NCBI GenBank assembly: GCA_003150515.1
Contig: QALW01000030.1
Coordinates: 1 to 42,962, forward strand
Reading direction: 5' to 3'
From: Selenomonadales bacterium
GTDB lineage: Bacteria; Bacillota; Clostridia; Christensenellales; QALW01
DNA: 42,962 nucleotides
Both the position numbers and the translations under genes were made by a program. Of this stretch, positions 1 to 7,610 are shown one piece after another; the stretch's first letter is position 1, and every line of letters starts with the position of its first letter. Below the pieces are notes generated by a model. It made no database searches. It worked only from the letters and a program-made list of their open reading frames with translations, and was not told the origin of the DNA.

Positions 1-24
1 CTGTCTTTGATTCCAGAAAGCCGC

Positions 25-59
25 CAGCCGCGTTTGGCGCGAAGCGCCAAACGCGGCTG
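25..59. repeat. perfect GC-rich hairpin, first of the pgi-end palindrome cluster
   Basis: Positions 25-40 and 44-59 are exact reverse complements (16 bp) around a GAA loop. There is no T-run on either side, so it is not a standard intrinsic terminator. It sits 3 bp from the cloverleaf-like palindrome at 63-176 and is the leftmost of a run of palindromes that continues to 254. Function unknown; the window starts only 24 bases before it. Confidence 0.8.
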
Positions 60-62
60 ATT

Positions 63-176
63 GGTCAAGGCTCCTGGCTGACCGAGTTTGCGGCCTTCGG
101 CCGCCTGGCCGGGCTTGAGCCCGGCCAGGCAGGCGCGCAGGCGCCTGCCAAACTCGGTCGGCCAGGAGCCTTGACC
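63..176. repeat. cloverleaf-like compound palindrome (element 1)
   Basis: A 28-bp outer stem (63-90 with 149-176) has a single non-Watson-Crick position, T79 opposite G160, a U-G wobble if read as plus-strand RNA. Inside are three perfect hairpins placed back to back: 91-103 (loop TTC), 104-129 (loop TTGA) and 129/130-148 (loop GCAG), leaving at most one or two unpaired bases at the junction. The result is a four-way junction in DNA (cruciform) or RNA. It lies just past the 3' end of pgi. The same plan with other sequences occurs at 6573-6709. I recognise no known RNA family or repeat class. Confidence 0.8.
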
Positions 177-201
177 CTGCGCGCCCAAAGGGCGCGCAGG
201 G
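175..201. repeat. perfect GC-rich hairpin after element 1
   Basis: Positions 175-186 pair perfectly with 190-201 (12 bp) around an AAA loop. It shares two bases with the end of the outer stem of the preceding element and abuts the hairpin at 202-254, so the palindromes are packed without spacer. No T-run follows on either strand. Confidence 0.75.
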
Positions 202-254
202 TAATCTAATGCAATTAAGGCCGAGCTTTGCTCGGCCTTAATTGCATTAGATTA
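202..254 (-). terminator. 25-bp perfect hairpin overlapping the pgi stop codon
   Basis: Positions 202-226 and 230-254 are exact reverse complements with a TTT loop (AAA in the pgi message). The pgi stop codon (247-249) lies inside the stem. It probably ends or stabilises the pgi transcript, but no U-run follows in the pgi direction, so termination would be by the strong hairpin alone or with Rho. Seen: the perfect pairing. Inferred: the terminator role. Confidence 0.55.
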
Positions 255-1665
255 TATATTTTTCTTTTTTATTTGCTCTTGCATCTAATTCCTTTTTCTT
301 TTCTTCATAGCCTGGCCGCCCAAGCATGGCATATGTGGCGTTTTTGCCTTCTTCTACTCCCGGCTGGTCGAAAGTGTTGATATTAAGCATTGCTCCGGTA
401 TATGCCGTTTCAAGCTCGTAAAAATATAGTAACTGGCCTATGGTAAATGCGTTTACTTCAGGCAGAGTAATGGTATGGCTCAGTTTGCCTCCTTTTAAAA
501 CGGCATATTCTGTCGCGGTTTGTTCGGTTTTAATCAATTCCTGCATAGTATGGCCGCATAAAAAGTTTACGGCCGGAATATCTTCGCATCCGTTGGGTAT
601 GCGTATGTCGGTGCGGTATTTATCCACGCCCAAAAAGGTGATTACTTTATCATTGGGGCCCTCGGTATAAAGCTGTATTTGGGAATGCTGGTCGGTAACA
701 CCTAAAGCTTTAACGGGCGTCTGACCTGCGTTGATTTCCCTGCCGTCCAGAGAATAGCGCTTGCCCAGGCTTTCGCCCCAAAGCTGACAATACCAGTCGG
801 CCATGAATTTGAGACTGTCGGCATAAGGCATCATAACTGATATATTCATGCCTCTGTTCATGCATATATATTGCATGCATGCGGCCATAAGCGCGGGATT
901 GGCAAATATATCGTCCGTTTGGCACAGCTTATCCATATATGCCGCTCCCTCAAGCAGAGCGCGTATATCTATTCCGCATACAGCGCATCCCAGCAGGCCG
1001 ACGGGGCAAAGCTCGCTGAAGCGTCCGCCCACTCCGTCTGGAATGATATAGTGCTTGAAGCCTTCGCTGCGCACCAGCTTTATAAGATTGCCCTTAGCCG
1101 CGTCGGTAGTGGCTATAATATGGCTCGCGGCGTCTTTTCCCAGCCTGGTTTTCAAAAGCTCCCAGATAATGAGATATTGCGTCATGGTTTCGGATGTGCT
1201 GCCCGATTTGGTTATAACGTTAAAACAGGTGCTTTCCAGATCTATGACGTCCAAAAGGGCCTCCATGCGCTCCGGATCTACGTTGTCTTCAACGTAAAGC
1301 CGGGGCCCTCCCCGTTTTTCATCAGGCAGCTCGTTGTAATGCAGATGGTTGAGCGCCTGCTGTACGGCTATCGGCCCCAGGGCCGAGCCGCCTATGCCCA
1401 GGATGACAAACGCTTTGAATTTCTTTCTTATTTCCTGGGCGGTCTGAAGAATATCGTCCACTATTTCATTCTGATTATAGGGCAGCTCGCTCCACCCCAT
1501 CATGCCTGTGCCTCTGTTCTGGGCAAAATATTTATATGCCTGCCGCGCCGCCGGAGCAGCCTGCTCTAAATCTTCTTCGGTAATGCCGTGCTTTCCCGTA
1601 AATTCCGCCATCATATTGTTTACGTCCAGTCTTAAGCGCATATTGTCCATATATTCCTGATTCAT
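247..1665 (-). CDS. pgi: glucose-6-phosphate isomerase
   Basis: Interconverts glucose 6-phosphate and fructose 6-phosphate in cytosolic glycolysis and gluconeogenesis. The 472-aa length fits the bacterial family. Visible motifs are GIGGSALG (90-97), the phosphate-binding TKSGSTSET (152-160), GVGGRFS (211-217), WGESLGK (296-302) with the catalytic Glu 298, a His at 327 in DQHSQ, and a conserved Lys in FDQPGVEEGK near residue 440. The chosen ATG follows an AGGAAAGGA ribosome site by 9 bp; another ATG 7 bases upstream is in a different frame. It is monocistronic as far as seen, with its own consensus promoter at 1701-1729, and its stop codon lies in a long hairpin. Confidence 0.97.
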   Translation of the reverse strand: MNQEYMDNMRLRLDVNNMMAEFTGKHGITEEDLEQAAPAARQAYKYFAQNRGTGMMGWSELPYNQNEIVDDILQTAQEIRKKFKAFVILGIGGSALGPIAVQQALNHLHYNELPDEKRGGPRLYVEDNVDPERMEALLDVIDLESTCFNVITKSGSTSETMTQYLIIWELLKTRLGKDAASHIIATTDAAKGNLIKLVRSEGFKHYIIPDGVGGRFSELCPVGLLGCAVCGIDIRALLEGAAYMDKLCQTDDIFANPALMAACMQYICMNRGMNISVMMPYADSLKFMADWYCQLWGESLGKRYSLDGREINAGQTPVKALGVTDQHSQIQLYTEGPNDKVITFLGVDKYRTDIRIPNGCEDIPAVNFLCGHTMQELIKTEQTATEYAVLKGGKLSHTITLPEVNAFTIGQLLYFYELETAYTGAMLNINTFDQPGVEEGKNATYAMLGRPGYEEKKKELDARANKKEKYII

Positions 1666-1700
1666 TTAACATGTTTCCTTTCCTGTTATTCAATACCTAT

Positions 1701-1729
1701 ATTATATTGTGAAATCAGCGGCGTGTCAA
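1701..1729 (-). promoter_or_regulatory. perfect sigma-A promoter of pgi
   Basis: On the minus strand TTGACA (1729-1724), a 17-bp spacer and TATAAT (1706-1701) match the consensus at all 12 positions. It lies 36 bp upstream of the pgi start codon. Confidence 0.9.
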
Positions 1730-1740
1730 TTTGAGCGGAC

Positions 1741-2148
1741 GGCGCCGAGCCTGTTTATACTAAATTTTTCATATGCTTAGAGCATGCCTTTGGCCTTAAG
1801 GCTTTTTGCAGACGCATAATCTTCCTCCGTTAAAGGAAGAGCTTATATGGTATTTTTATCCCTGAAGCGAGTTGGGCAGGAATACCGCAAAAAACATACC
1901 ATTCGTTAAGAAATTCAAGGCAATCGTTTGTTAAGGCTTAAAATTTGGATTTAGGGTGATATCCGGTTAAATTCGGAGGGCTCTTTCTATTTCTTTTAAT
2001 AAAAATATTTGATATAATGCAGTATCTTTAAAAACGTGGTGTCGCTAGCCGCAGTTAGCCTTTTAAAGGAGAACTTTTTCGGGGGAATATAGGCGGGACC
2101 GCGCAAATAACTCTGTTTGCCGAAAACGGGGAAAGAGGGGGCACCCTT
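1741..2148 (+). other. long intergenic region and leader before the ABC exporter
   Basis: About 480 bases separate pgi from the exporter genes. A TATAAT at 2013-2018 (5' context TTTGA) has only a poor -35 (TTTCTT), giving a leader of about 125 nt. The leader holds short hairpins (around 2049-2065 and 2105-2122) and a tAGGCGGGACCGCG string at 2090-2103 that resembles the T-box core, but no specifier stem or terminator is visible. Upstream, 1850-1890 has nested short inverted repeats (ggtatt/aatacc, cctg/cagg). No gene or known riboswitch is recognised. Confidence 0.45.
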
Positions 2149-3912
2149 ATGAAAACCCTTAAACAGCTCTACCGATATTTTAAGCCGTACCGGGGGAAAA
2201 TTATTCTCTACATAGTTCTGGGGCTGGCCGTTACGGCCGTGGCCATGATTTCACCTTACCTGCAAAAATACATATTTGATAATCTGCTGGTGAGCGTTCC
2301 TTTGGAACTTGGGCCGTTTGTTCTTGAGGGCGGCAGCCTTATGCTTTTTATAGCGATAGCTTTATTGGCTCAATGCTTTATAAGGCAGGGAGTCAATTAC
2401 ATCCGCGCAATTATGATGGAGCGGGTAAGCATGAACAGCGTGGCCAAAATGAGAGAGGAATTGATGGATAAATTGCTCTCCCAGTCTGATGCTTTTGTAA
2501 GAAGCCAGAATTCGGGCAATATCATGACTATAATCAACGGCGATCCCGAGCTGGTTAAAAACTTCTTCGTTGGCACTATTCCTCAGGCCTTTGAAACCAC
2601 TACCGCAATGATTTTCGGAAGCATCATGATGGCCTTTATAAGCCCGTGGGCTTTGCTGGCCGGCTATGTTATGGCTCCGTTTATCATTATGCTCTCCCGC
2701 CGCGCCGGAAAGGAAATACGTTCGCCTATTCTGCGCATAAGGGATTGTTCGGCGTCCATATCTAAATGCGCGCAGGAAAATATAGTGGGAATCCGCCTTA
2801 TACGGGCCCTCTCCAGAGAAAAAGAGGAAATAGAAAAATTTGACGAAGTCTGCAATGACGCCCTGGACGCCCAAAAGCAATATTTAAAGACATGGAAACG
2901 CCGTTTTATGCCTTTAGGCATATCAGGCGCTATGCCTTATGTGCTGCTTAACCTTATGGGCTTCGTCCTGGTTATGACGGGACGGATGTCGGTAGGCGAT
3001 TTTGTGGCCGTAGGCGGCTATTTGGCCTATATTACAAATTTCTTCAACTTAATTTCAGGCTGGATTACTCAATATCAGCAGGCTATGACTTCGGGCGAAA
3101 AGGTATTCACTTTTCTTGAGCAGGGAGTCAGAATTAAATCCATTCCCGAACCTGTGCCCCTGGAACTGCCGCTTAAAGATATAACCCTTACTCACGCGGG
3201 CATAAGCGTGGATAACGCGGTTATATTGGAGGATATAAATATCTCTCTGCCCGCGGGCAAGCGTCTGGGCATAATGGGGCGCACGGGAAGCGGAAAAACC
3301 ATGCTGTGCAATCTGATTATGAGATATTACGATCCGGTTCAGGGTAATGTGACCTTAAACGATGTGGATATGCGTCTGCTGGATTTGGCTGAGCTGCGCA
3401 GATGCTTTTCTCCCGTTATGCAGGACGTATTTTTATTCAGCGAGACCATAGCGCGCAATATCGCTTTTTATCGGCCGGACGCCAGCATGGAAGAGATTGT
3501 CCGCGCCGCCAAGGTGGCGCAGGCCTATGAATTTATAGCTGAATTGCCCGACGGCTTTGAGACAATCATAGGCGAAAGGGGCATGGGGCTCTCAGGAGGC
3601 CAGAAACAAAGGCTTTCCATTGCGCGCGCGCTCCTCAAAGACGCGCCCGTGCTTGTGCTGGACGACGCCTCCAGCGCCTTGGATATGGAGACCGAGCAGC
3701 GCCTTATTGCGGCGCTTAATCAGGAGCATAAGGATAAAACTGTTATAACTGTGGCCCACCGCATAGCCTCGGTTAAGGACTGCGACGAAATCATATATCT
3801 GGAGAACGGACGCATAGTCGAGAGAGGGACGCACGACGAGCTTCTGGCTCTGGGCGGCCTGTATTACGAGGTTTATAAAACTCAGTTCGGCGAAATAAAG
3901 GAGGCGGTATAA
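2149..3912 (+). CDS. ABC exporter half-transporter, degenerate-site subunit
   Basis: 587-aa type IV (exporter) ABC half-transporter: membrane domain with about six helices (residues 15-320), then a nucleotide-binding domain. Walker A GRTGSGKT (about 376-383), Q-loop VMQDVF, intact signature LSGGQ (about 481), Walker B LVLDDASSALD (about 501-511) and H-loop AHR (about 537) are seen. The residue after the Walker B Asp is Asp, not the catalytic Glu, as in the degenerate-site partner of heterodimeric exporters (BmrC/TM287 type). Start is preceded by a weak purine-rich site. The next gene begins 1 base after the stop, so the two are co-translated. The substrate (drug, lipid or peptide) cannot be told from sequence. 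Confidence 0.93.
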   Translation: MKTLKQLYRYFKPYRGKIILYIVLGLAVTAVAMISPYLQKYIFDNLLVSVPLELGPFVLEGGSLMLFIAIALLAQCFIRQGVNYIRAIMMERVSMNSVAKMREELMDKLLSQSDAFVRSQNSGNIMTIINGDPELVKNFFVGTIPQAFETTTAMIFGSIMMAFISPWALLAGYVMAPFIIMLSRRAGKEIRSPILRIRDCSASISKCAQENIVGIRLIRALSREKEEIEKFDEVCNDALDAQKQYLKTWKRRFMPLGISGAMPYVLLNLMGFVLVMTGRMSVGDFVAVGGYLAYITNFFNLISGWITQYQQAMTSGEKVFTFLEQGVRIKSIPEPVPLELPLKDITLTHAGISVDNAVILEDINISLPAGKRLGIMGRTGSGKTMLCNLIMRYYDPVQGNVTLNDVDMRLLDLAELRRCFSPVMQDVFLFSETIARNIAFYRPDASMEEIVRAAKVAQAYEFIAELPDGFETIIGERGMGLSGGQKQRLSIARALLKDAPVLVLDDASSALDMETEQRLIAALNQEHKDKTVITVAHRIASVKDCDEIIYLENGRIVERGTHDELLALGGLYYEVYKTQFGEIKEAV

Positions 3913-3913
3913 A

Positions 3914-5692
3914 ATGGCCCGCAACCGGTATTATGAAGACGAAAGCTCGCGCGAGGGCATTGATTCCCAGCTGCTTAAACGTCTGCTGCAATTCTGCAAG
4001 CCTTATAAAAAGCGCTTCATAGTATGCTTCGGCATAATGCTGTGCAGCGTGGCCGTATCTTTAGGCGGCCCTCTGATTAATAAGTATTTGCTTAACGATG
4101 TGCTTATGCCCGCCTCCAACTGGCCTCTGGGCATCGTATTAATATGCGCTATGGCGTCTGTATTCCTGCTTCAGCCCATAATTAACGTTTTCAGGGACGT
4201 CGCCGTATCCTGGCTGGGGCAAAAGATAATTTTTGATATACGGCGCTCGCTTTTCGCACATTTGCAGCGCCTTACCTTTAAATTTTACGACGACCGGCCG
4301 GCGGGCAAGATATTGGTGCGCGTTACCAGTTATATTGACGGTCTGGCCTGGCTTTTGAGCAGCGGCATAGTGCAGGCGCTGTGCGACGTTATCACTCTTG
4401 TGGGCATATTGGTGGTGCTGTTCTGCCTGAATGTGAAATTAACCCTTGTCAGCCTGGCTACGGTTATACCCCTTATGGTATTTATAGTCTTTTTCAGGCG
4501 CAGGCTGGAAAAGCTGAGGGTTAACGTGCGGAACAAGGTGTCCAACCGCAATGCCTATACCTTTGAAAATATATTGGGACTTAAGACTACTCAGGCCTTT
4601 AACAGGGAAAAGCATAATGTAAATGAATTGGCGCGTCTTAATGGGGAGCTAACCAACGCGGACGTTAAAATGGTGCGCACTTCGGCCACTTTGGGCCCTG
4701 CTGTGGATTTTACATATGTTGTAAGCACAATCCTTTTATATCTTCTCGGATATCAGATGGTAACGGGCGAAACGCTCACTCCGGGCGATTTGGCCGCCTT
4801 CACCTCCTATATAGCGCGTTTCTGGCAGCCCATTAATTCAATATCCTTTATATACAGCCAGGTTGTGGCCAATATGAGCAACGTGGAAAAAATCTTTGAA
4901 ACGCTGGATTCCGAGCCCGATATAGAGGACGCTCCGAACGCTGTTGAGCTTCCGGACGTAAAGGGACGGGTGACTTTTGAAAATGTTTCCTTTGGCTATG
5001 ACGACGACCGTCTCATTTTAAAGGACGTTTCCTTTACTGCTGAGCCGGGCCAGACAATCGCGCTGGTAGGGCCGACGGGCGCGGGCAAGACCACCATAGT
5101 GAATCTTATTTCCCGCTTTTATGATCCGACTGAAGGCAAAGTTACAATAGACGGATATGATATAAAAGATGTTACGGTTAAATCCCTGAGGGCGCAGGTT
5201 ATGGCTATGATGCAGGAAAGCTTTGTGTTTTCGGGTAACATCATAGACAACATCAGATACGGGCGTCCGGACGCAACCGACGAGGAATGCATCCAGGCCG
5301 CGCGCAGCGTTTACGCCAACATATTTATAGAGCGCCTGCCCAACGGCTATTATACGCGCGTTGAAGAGCAGGGAGCGGGGCTTTCGGCAGGCGAGAGGCA
5401 GCTATTGTCCTTTGCTCGTATAATCCTTGCCAATCCTAAAATTATAATCCTGGACGAAGCCACAAGCGCTATTGATACGCGCACCGAGCTGCTTATACAA
5501 AAAGCGCTGGCCGAACTGCTTAAGGGGCGCACGTCTTTTGTAATAGCTCACAGGCTTTCTACTATAAGAAGCGCGGACAATATTATGTGCATAGCTAATC
5601 AGGGCATAGCCGAGCAGGGCAATCATGAAGAGCTTATGGCGCGCAAGGGCATATATTACGAGCTTAATCTTGCTCAGCGCAAGGCGGTATAA
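3914..5692 (+). CDS. ABC exporter half-transporter, catalytic-site partner
   Basis: 592-aa partner of the preceding gene with the same layout: six-helix membrane domain (about 35-330) and ATPase domain. Walker A GPTGAGKT (about 386), Q-loop MMQESF, altered signature LSAGE (about 489), Walker B IILDEATSAID with the catalytic Glu (about 512-517), H-loop AHR (about 546). The defects match: the degenerate ATP site is built from the Asp-bearing Walker B of the first protein and the LSAGE loop of this one, while the other site is canonical. AAGGAGG overlaps the end of the upstream gene. A terminator follows at 5719. Confidence 0.94.
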   Translation: MARNRYYEDESSREGIDSQLLKRLLQFCKPYKKRFIVCFGIMLCSVAVSLGGPLINKYLLNDVLMPASNWPLGIVLICAMASVFLLQPIINVFRDVAVSWLGQKIIFDIRRSLFAHLQRLTFKFYDDRPAGKILVRVTSYIDGLAWLLSSGIVQALCDVITLVGILVVLFCLNVKLTLVSLATVIPLMVFIVFFRRRLEKLRVNVRNKVSNRNAYTFENILGLKTTQAFNREKHNVNELARLNGELTNADVKMVRTSATLGPAVDFTYVVSTILLYLLGYQMVTGETLTPGDLAAFTSYIARFWQPINSISFIYSQVVANMSNVEKIFETLDSEPDIEDAPNAVELPDVKGRVTFENVSFGYDDDRLILKDVSFTAEPGQTIALVGPTGAGKTTIVNLISRFYDPTEGKVTIDGYDIKDVTVKSLRAQVMAMMQESFVFSGNIIDNIRYGRPDATDEECIQAARSVYANIFIERLPNGYYTRVEEQGAGLSAGERQLLSFARIILANPKIIILDEATSAIDTRTELLIQKALAELLKGRTSFVIAHRLSTIRSADNIMCIANQGIAEQGNHEELMARKGIYYELNLAQRKAV

Positions 5693-5718
5693 TCCTTTGG
5701 ATTTTATATATTGATTTT

Positions 5719-5754
5719 CAGCCCGGGCTGCGTTTTCAGCTTGGGCTGTTTTTT
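5719..5754 (+). terminator. intrinsic terminator of the ABC exporter operon
   Basis: A 12-bp stem (5719-5730 with 5737-5748) containing two G-U pairs and a 6-nt loop is followed by six Ts (5749-5754). It lies 27 bp beyond the last stop codon of the operon. Confidence 0.85.
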
Positions 5755-5831
5755 ACAGCCGCTGTGCTTTGATTGCATTGCTTATTCTATTATATTAATT
5801 ATGAACCAGGCGCAAGATTCCTTAAAGCGTG

Positions 5832-5860
5832 TTGACTTTACGCTGGGTTTCTGATATCAT
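5832..5860 (+). promoter_or_regulatory. sigma-A promoter of the 5920 gene
   Basis: TTGACT (5832-5837), 17-bp spacer and TATCAT (5855-5860), 60 bp ahead of the start codon at 5920. Confidence 0.7.
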
Positions 5861-5919
5861 ATGACTGAGAATTTATGCGGGGCGCCGTTTTTGGCGGGCC
5901 GTAAAAAGGATGTGCGAAA

Positions 5920-6459
5920 ATGATAGTATCCTTTGGAACAGTAGATATAAAGATGGCTGAATTCAACAGCTACGAGGAGCTGGAGGAGGCTTTGGCTCAA
6001 TGCGAAAACGGCAGCATATTCGCGGGGCAGAAGAAGGGGACGGAAAACGCCTGGAATATGATTGCGGTAACGGATAACGATACCGGAGAATATTTCGGCA
6101 TAGGGCTGCTTACTTCTTCTCCGGCAGAGCCGCACGCGCTGATCCTGGATAACGGAACGCTTTTTCTTGGAGGGGACAGCTTTGCAATCGCTTTTGATAT
6201 ATATCAGAAGCAGGTGCGCACGCTTATGCCTCTGCCAAGCGATTTTGTGGATTTTATTTATATTGAGGAAAAACATGCGGTGCTTATAGTGCATAAAAAA
6301 GGCGTTATAGCCAAAGATGAGGAATGCACCGAAATATGGAGAAATTCCCCCGGCTTAATCTCCAGCTACAGCGTGGACGGGGACGTATTTATAATGGAGA
6401 AGGCTCACGGCGGGCCGGTAGCCTTTAAGATTAAAAACGGCAAAAAGGTAGAATTATAA
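5920..6459 (+). CDS. hypothetical protein, beta-rich
   Basis: 179-aa soluble protein with no signal peptide or membrane segment; not recognised. The N-terminal third looks alpha/beta (EELEEALAQ helix), the rest alternates short hydrophobic strands and turns (FIYIEE, VLIVHKK, DVFIMEK), suggesting a small beta-sheet or propeller-like fold. The ATG is preceded by AAAAAGGA at 9 bp. It is a single-gene unit with its own promoter (5832) and terminator (6479). Host gene; no functional hint from neighbours. Confidence 0.75.
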   Translation: MIVSFGTVDIKMAEFNSYEELEEALAQCENGSIFAGQKKGTENAWNMIAVTDNDTGEYFGIGLLTSSPAEPHALILDNGTLFLGGDSFAIAFDIYQKQVRTLMPLPSDFVDFIYIEEKHAVLIVHKKGVIAKDEECTEIWRNSPGLISSYSVDGDVFIMEKAHGGPVAFKIKNGKKVEL

Positions 6460-6478
6460 TTTAGTCTCAGTTGTTTTG

Positions 6479-6503
6479 GAGCGCCTTAGGGCGCTCTTTT
6501 TTT
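6479..6503 (+). terminator. intrinsic terminator of the 5920 gene
   Basis: 7-bp stem GAGCGCC/GGCGCTC (6479-6485 with 6490-6496), TTAG loop and seven Ts (6497-6503), 20 bp after the stop codon. Confidence 0.9.
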
Positions 6504-6572
6504 ATTCGCCCGCATTTATTTTAAAAGGAGGGAGATGGATTAAATGCGTGCGGAGGGGGACGCATTGGGGAG

Positions 6573-6709
6573 GGCGGAGGCTGTTAAAGGGTCTAATGGG
6601 GCGGGGCGGCTCTTGGCAGGCTTTTAAGCCTGCCGGGGGCGCGCCCCCGCGGCCGGTTCCCGGCCGCAAGAGCCGCCCCGCCCCATTAGGCCCTTTAACA
6701 GCCTCCGCC
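6573..6709. repeat. cloverleaf-like compound palindrome (element 2)
   Basis: A 42-bp outer stem (6573-6614 with 6668-6709) has one irregular position, T6592 opposite G6690, a U-G wobble in plus-strand RNA. It encloses three perfect hairpins with no unpaired base between any of the helices: 6615-6634 (loop TTTA), 6635-6648 (GGGGG stem, CGCG loop) and 6649-6667 (loop TTC). This is the plan of 63-176 with different sequence. A 7-bp hairpin (6543-6549/6560-6566) precedes it. It is flanked by the 5920 terminator and by the importer operon. Open reading frames across it are judged to be artefacts of the palindrome. Confidence 0.85.
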
Positions 6710-6717
6710 GTTGATGC

Positions 6718-6745
6718 GGCCGGCGTTTATTCCTAAACGCCGGCC
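6718..6745. repeat. perfect hairpin after element 2
   Basis: 12-bp perfect stem (6718-6729 with 6734-6745) with a TTCC loop, 8 bp beyond the outer stem of element 2. No T-run. It mirrors the flanking hairpins of element 1. Confidence 0.7.
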
Positions 6746-6818
6746 CGGCTTTTAAAAGCACCCCCGTTCCTTTTGTCCCATATTATATAGTGTATACTTT
6801 ATTAAGGAGGCAAAAGAT

Positions 6819-7610
6819 ATGCGGCAGATTAACGACGCCGATCCTCTTGTAAGAGTGGACGGCGTAAATATGAATTATCATACGCCGGCCGGAGAAACGG
6901 CGGCCCTTGCCAATATAAGCTTTTCGGTAATGCCCGGTGAATTCGTGGCCATAGTAGGCCCTTCGGGCTGCGGCAAATCAACAATTCTTTCCCTAATCGC
7001 CGGGCTTGTTTCCCCGTCGTCGGGCGAAATATATATATGTGGCCAGCCTGTGGGAGGCAAAACAAATCCTTTAGTAGGCTATATGCTTCAGCACGACCAT
7101 CTGTTCCCTTGGTGCAGCGTATGGGATAACGTGCTTTTGGGCCTGAAGATACAGCATGCCTGTACTCCTGAAAAGGAAGAACGCCTGCGTTCTCTTTTAG
7201 AGCAGTACGGCCTGGCGGATTTTATACACAGCAATCCGAAGCATCTCTCGGGAGGCATGCGCCAGCGCGTGGCTTTAATCCGCACTCTGGCCTTAGAGCC
7301 CGAATTGCTTCTGCTTGACGAGCCCTTTTCCGCTTTGGATTATCAGACGCGTATAAGCGTCTCGGACGATATAGCGGGAATAATAAGAAAGCAGGGCAAG
7401 ACGGCTATTCTGGTAACTCATGATATTTCAGAGGCCATCAGCCTGGCCGACAGGGTGATAATTCTCAGCAGACGGCCGGGCAGTATTAAAAAAACGCTGG
7501 ATATTTCTCTGAGCTGTCAGAGCGACAGAGTAATAGATAAACGGCAGGCTCCTGAATTTTCAAAATATTTCAATGAGATATGGAAGGAGCTGAACAGCGA
7601 TGCGGCTTAA
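6819..7610 (+). CDS. ABC importer ATPase, nitrate/sulfonate/taurine type
   Basis: 263-aa ATP-hydrolysing subunit of the SsuB/TauB/NrtD family. Walker A GPSGCGKST (about 47-55), Q-loop MLQHDHLFPW typical of this family, signature LSGGM (about 143), Walker B LLLLDEP (about 164-170) and H-loop THD (about 200). It would sit on the cytosolic face of the permease encoded by the next gene, whose start overlaps its end by 11 bp. ATTAAGGAGG lies 9 bp before the ATG. A TATACT at 6793-6798 is a possible -10 with poor -35. Substrate cannot be assigned: sulfonates, pyrimidines (HMP/thiamine) and nitrate use the same family. Confidence 0.92.
   Translation: MRQINDADPLVRVDGVNMNYHTPAGETAALANISFSVMPGEFVAIVGPSGCGKSTILSLIAGLVSPSSGEIYICGQPVGGKTNPLVGYMLQHDHLFPWCSVWDNVLLGLKIQHACTPEKEERLRSLLEQYGLADFIHSNPKHLSGGMRQRVALIRTLALEPELLLLDEPFSALDYQTRISVSDDIAGIIRKQGKTAILVTHDISEAISLADRVIILSRRPGSIKKTLDISLSCQSDRVIDKRQAPEFSKYFNEIWKELNSDAA

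Noticed and set aside
871..1569. 232-codon plus-strand frame within pgi
   Set aside because: Antisense shadow of a certain pgi gene; no ribosome site and no coherent protein features.
2090..2103. T-box riboswitch core before the exporter genes
   Set aside because: Two consensus positions differ, the bulge would not pair with tRNA CCA, and the leader is too short for stem I with a specifier loop.
6476..6736. Open frame of 86 codons across element 2
   Set aside because: It starts in a terminator region, has no ribosome site, and its Gly/Arg/Pro-rich product follows from the GC palindromes.
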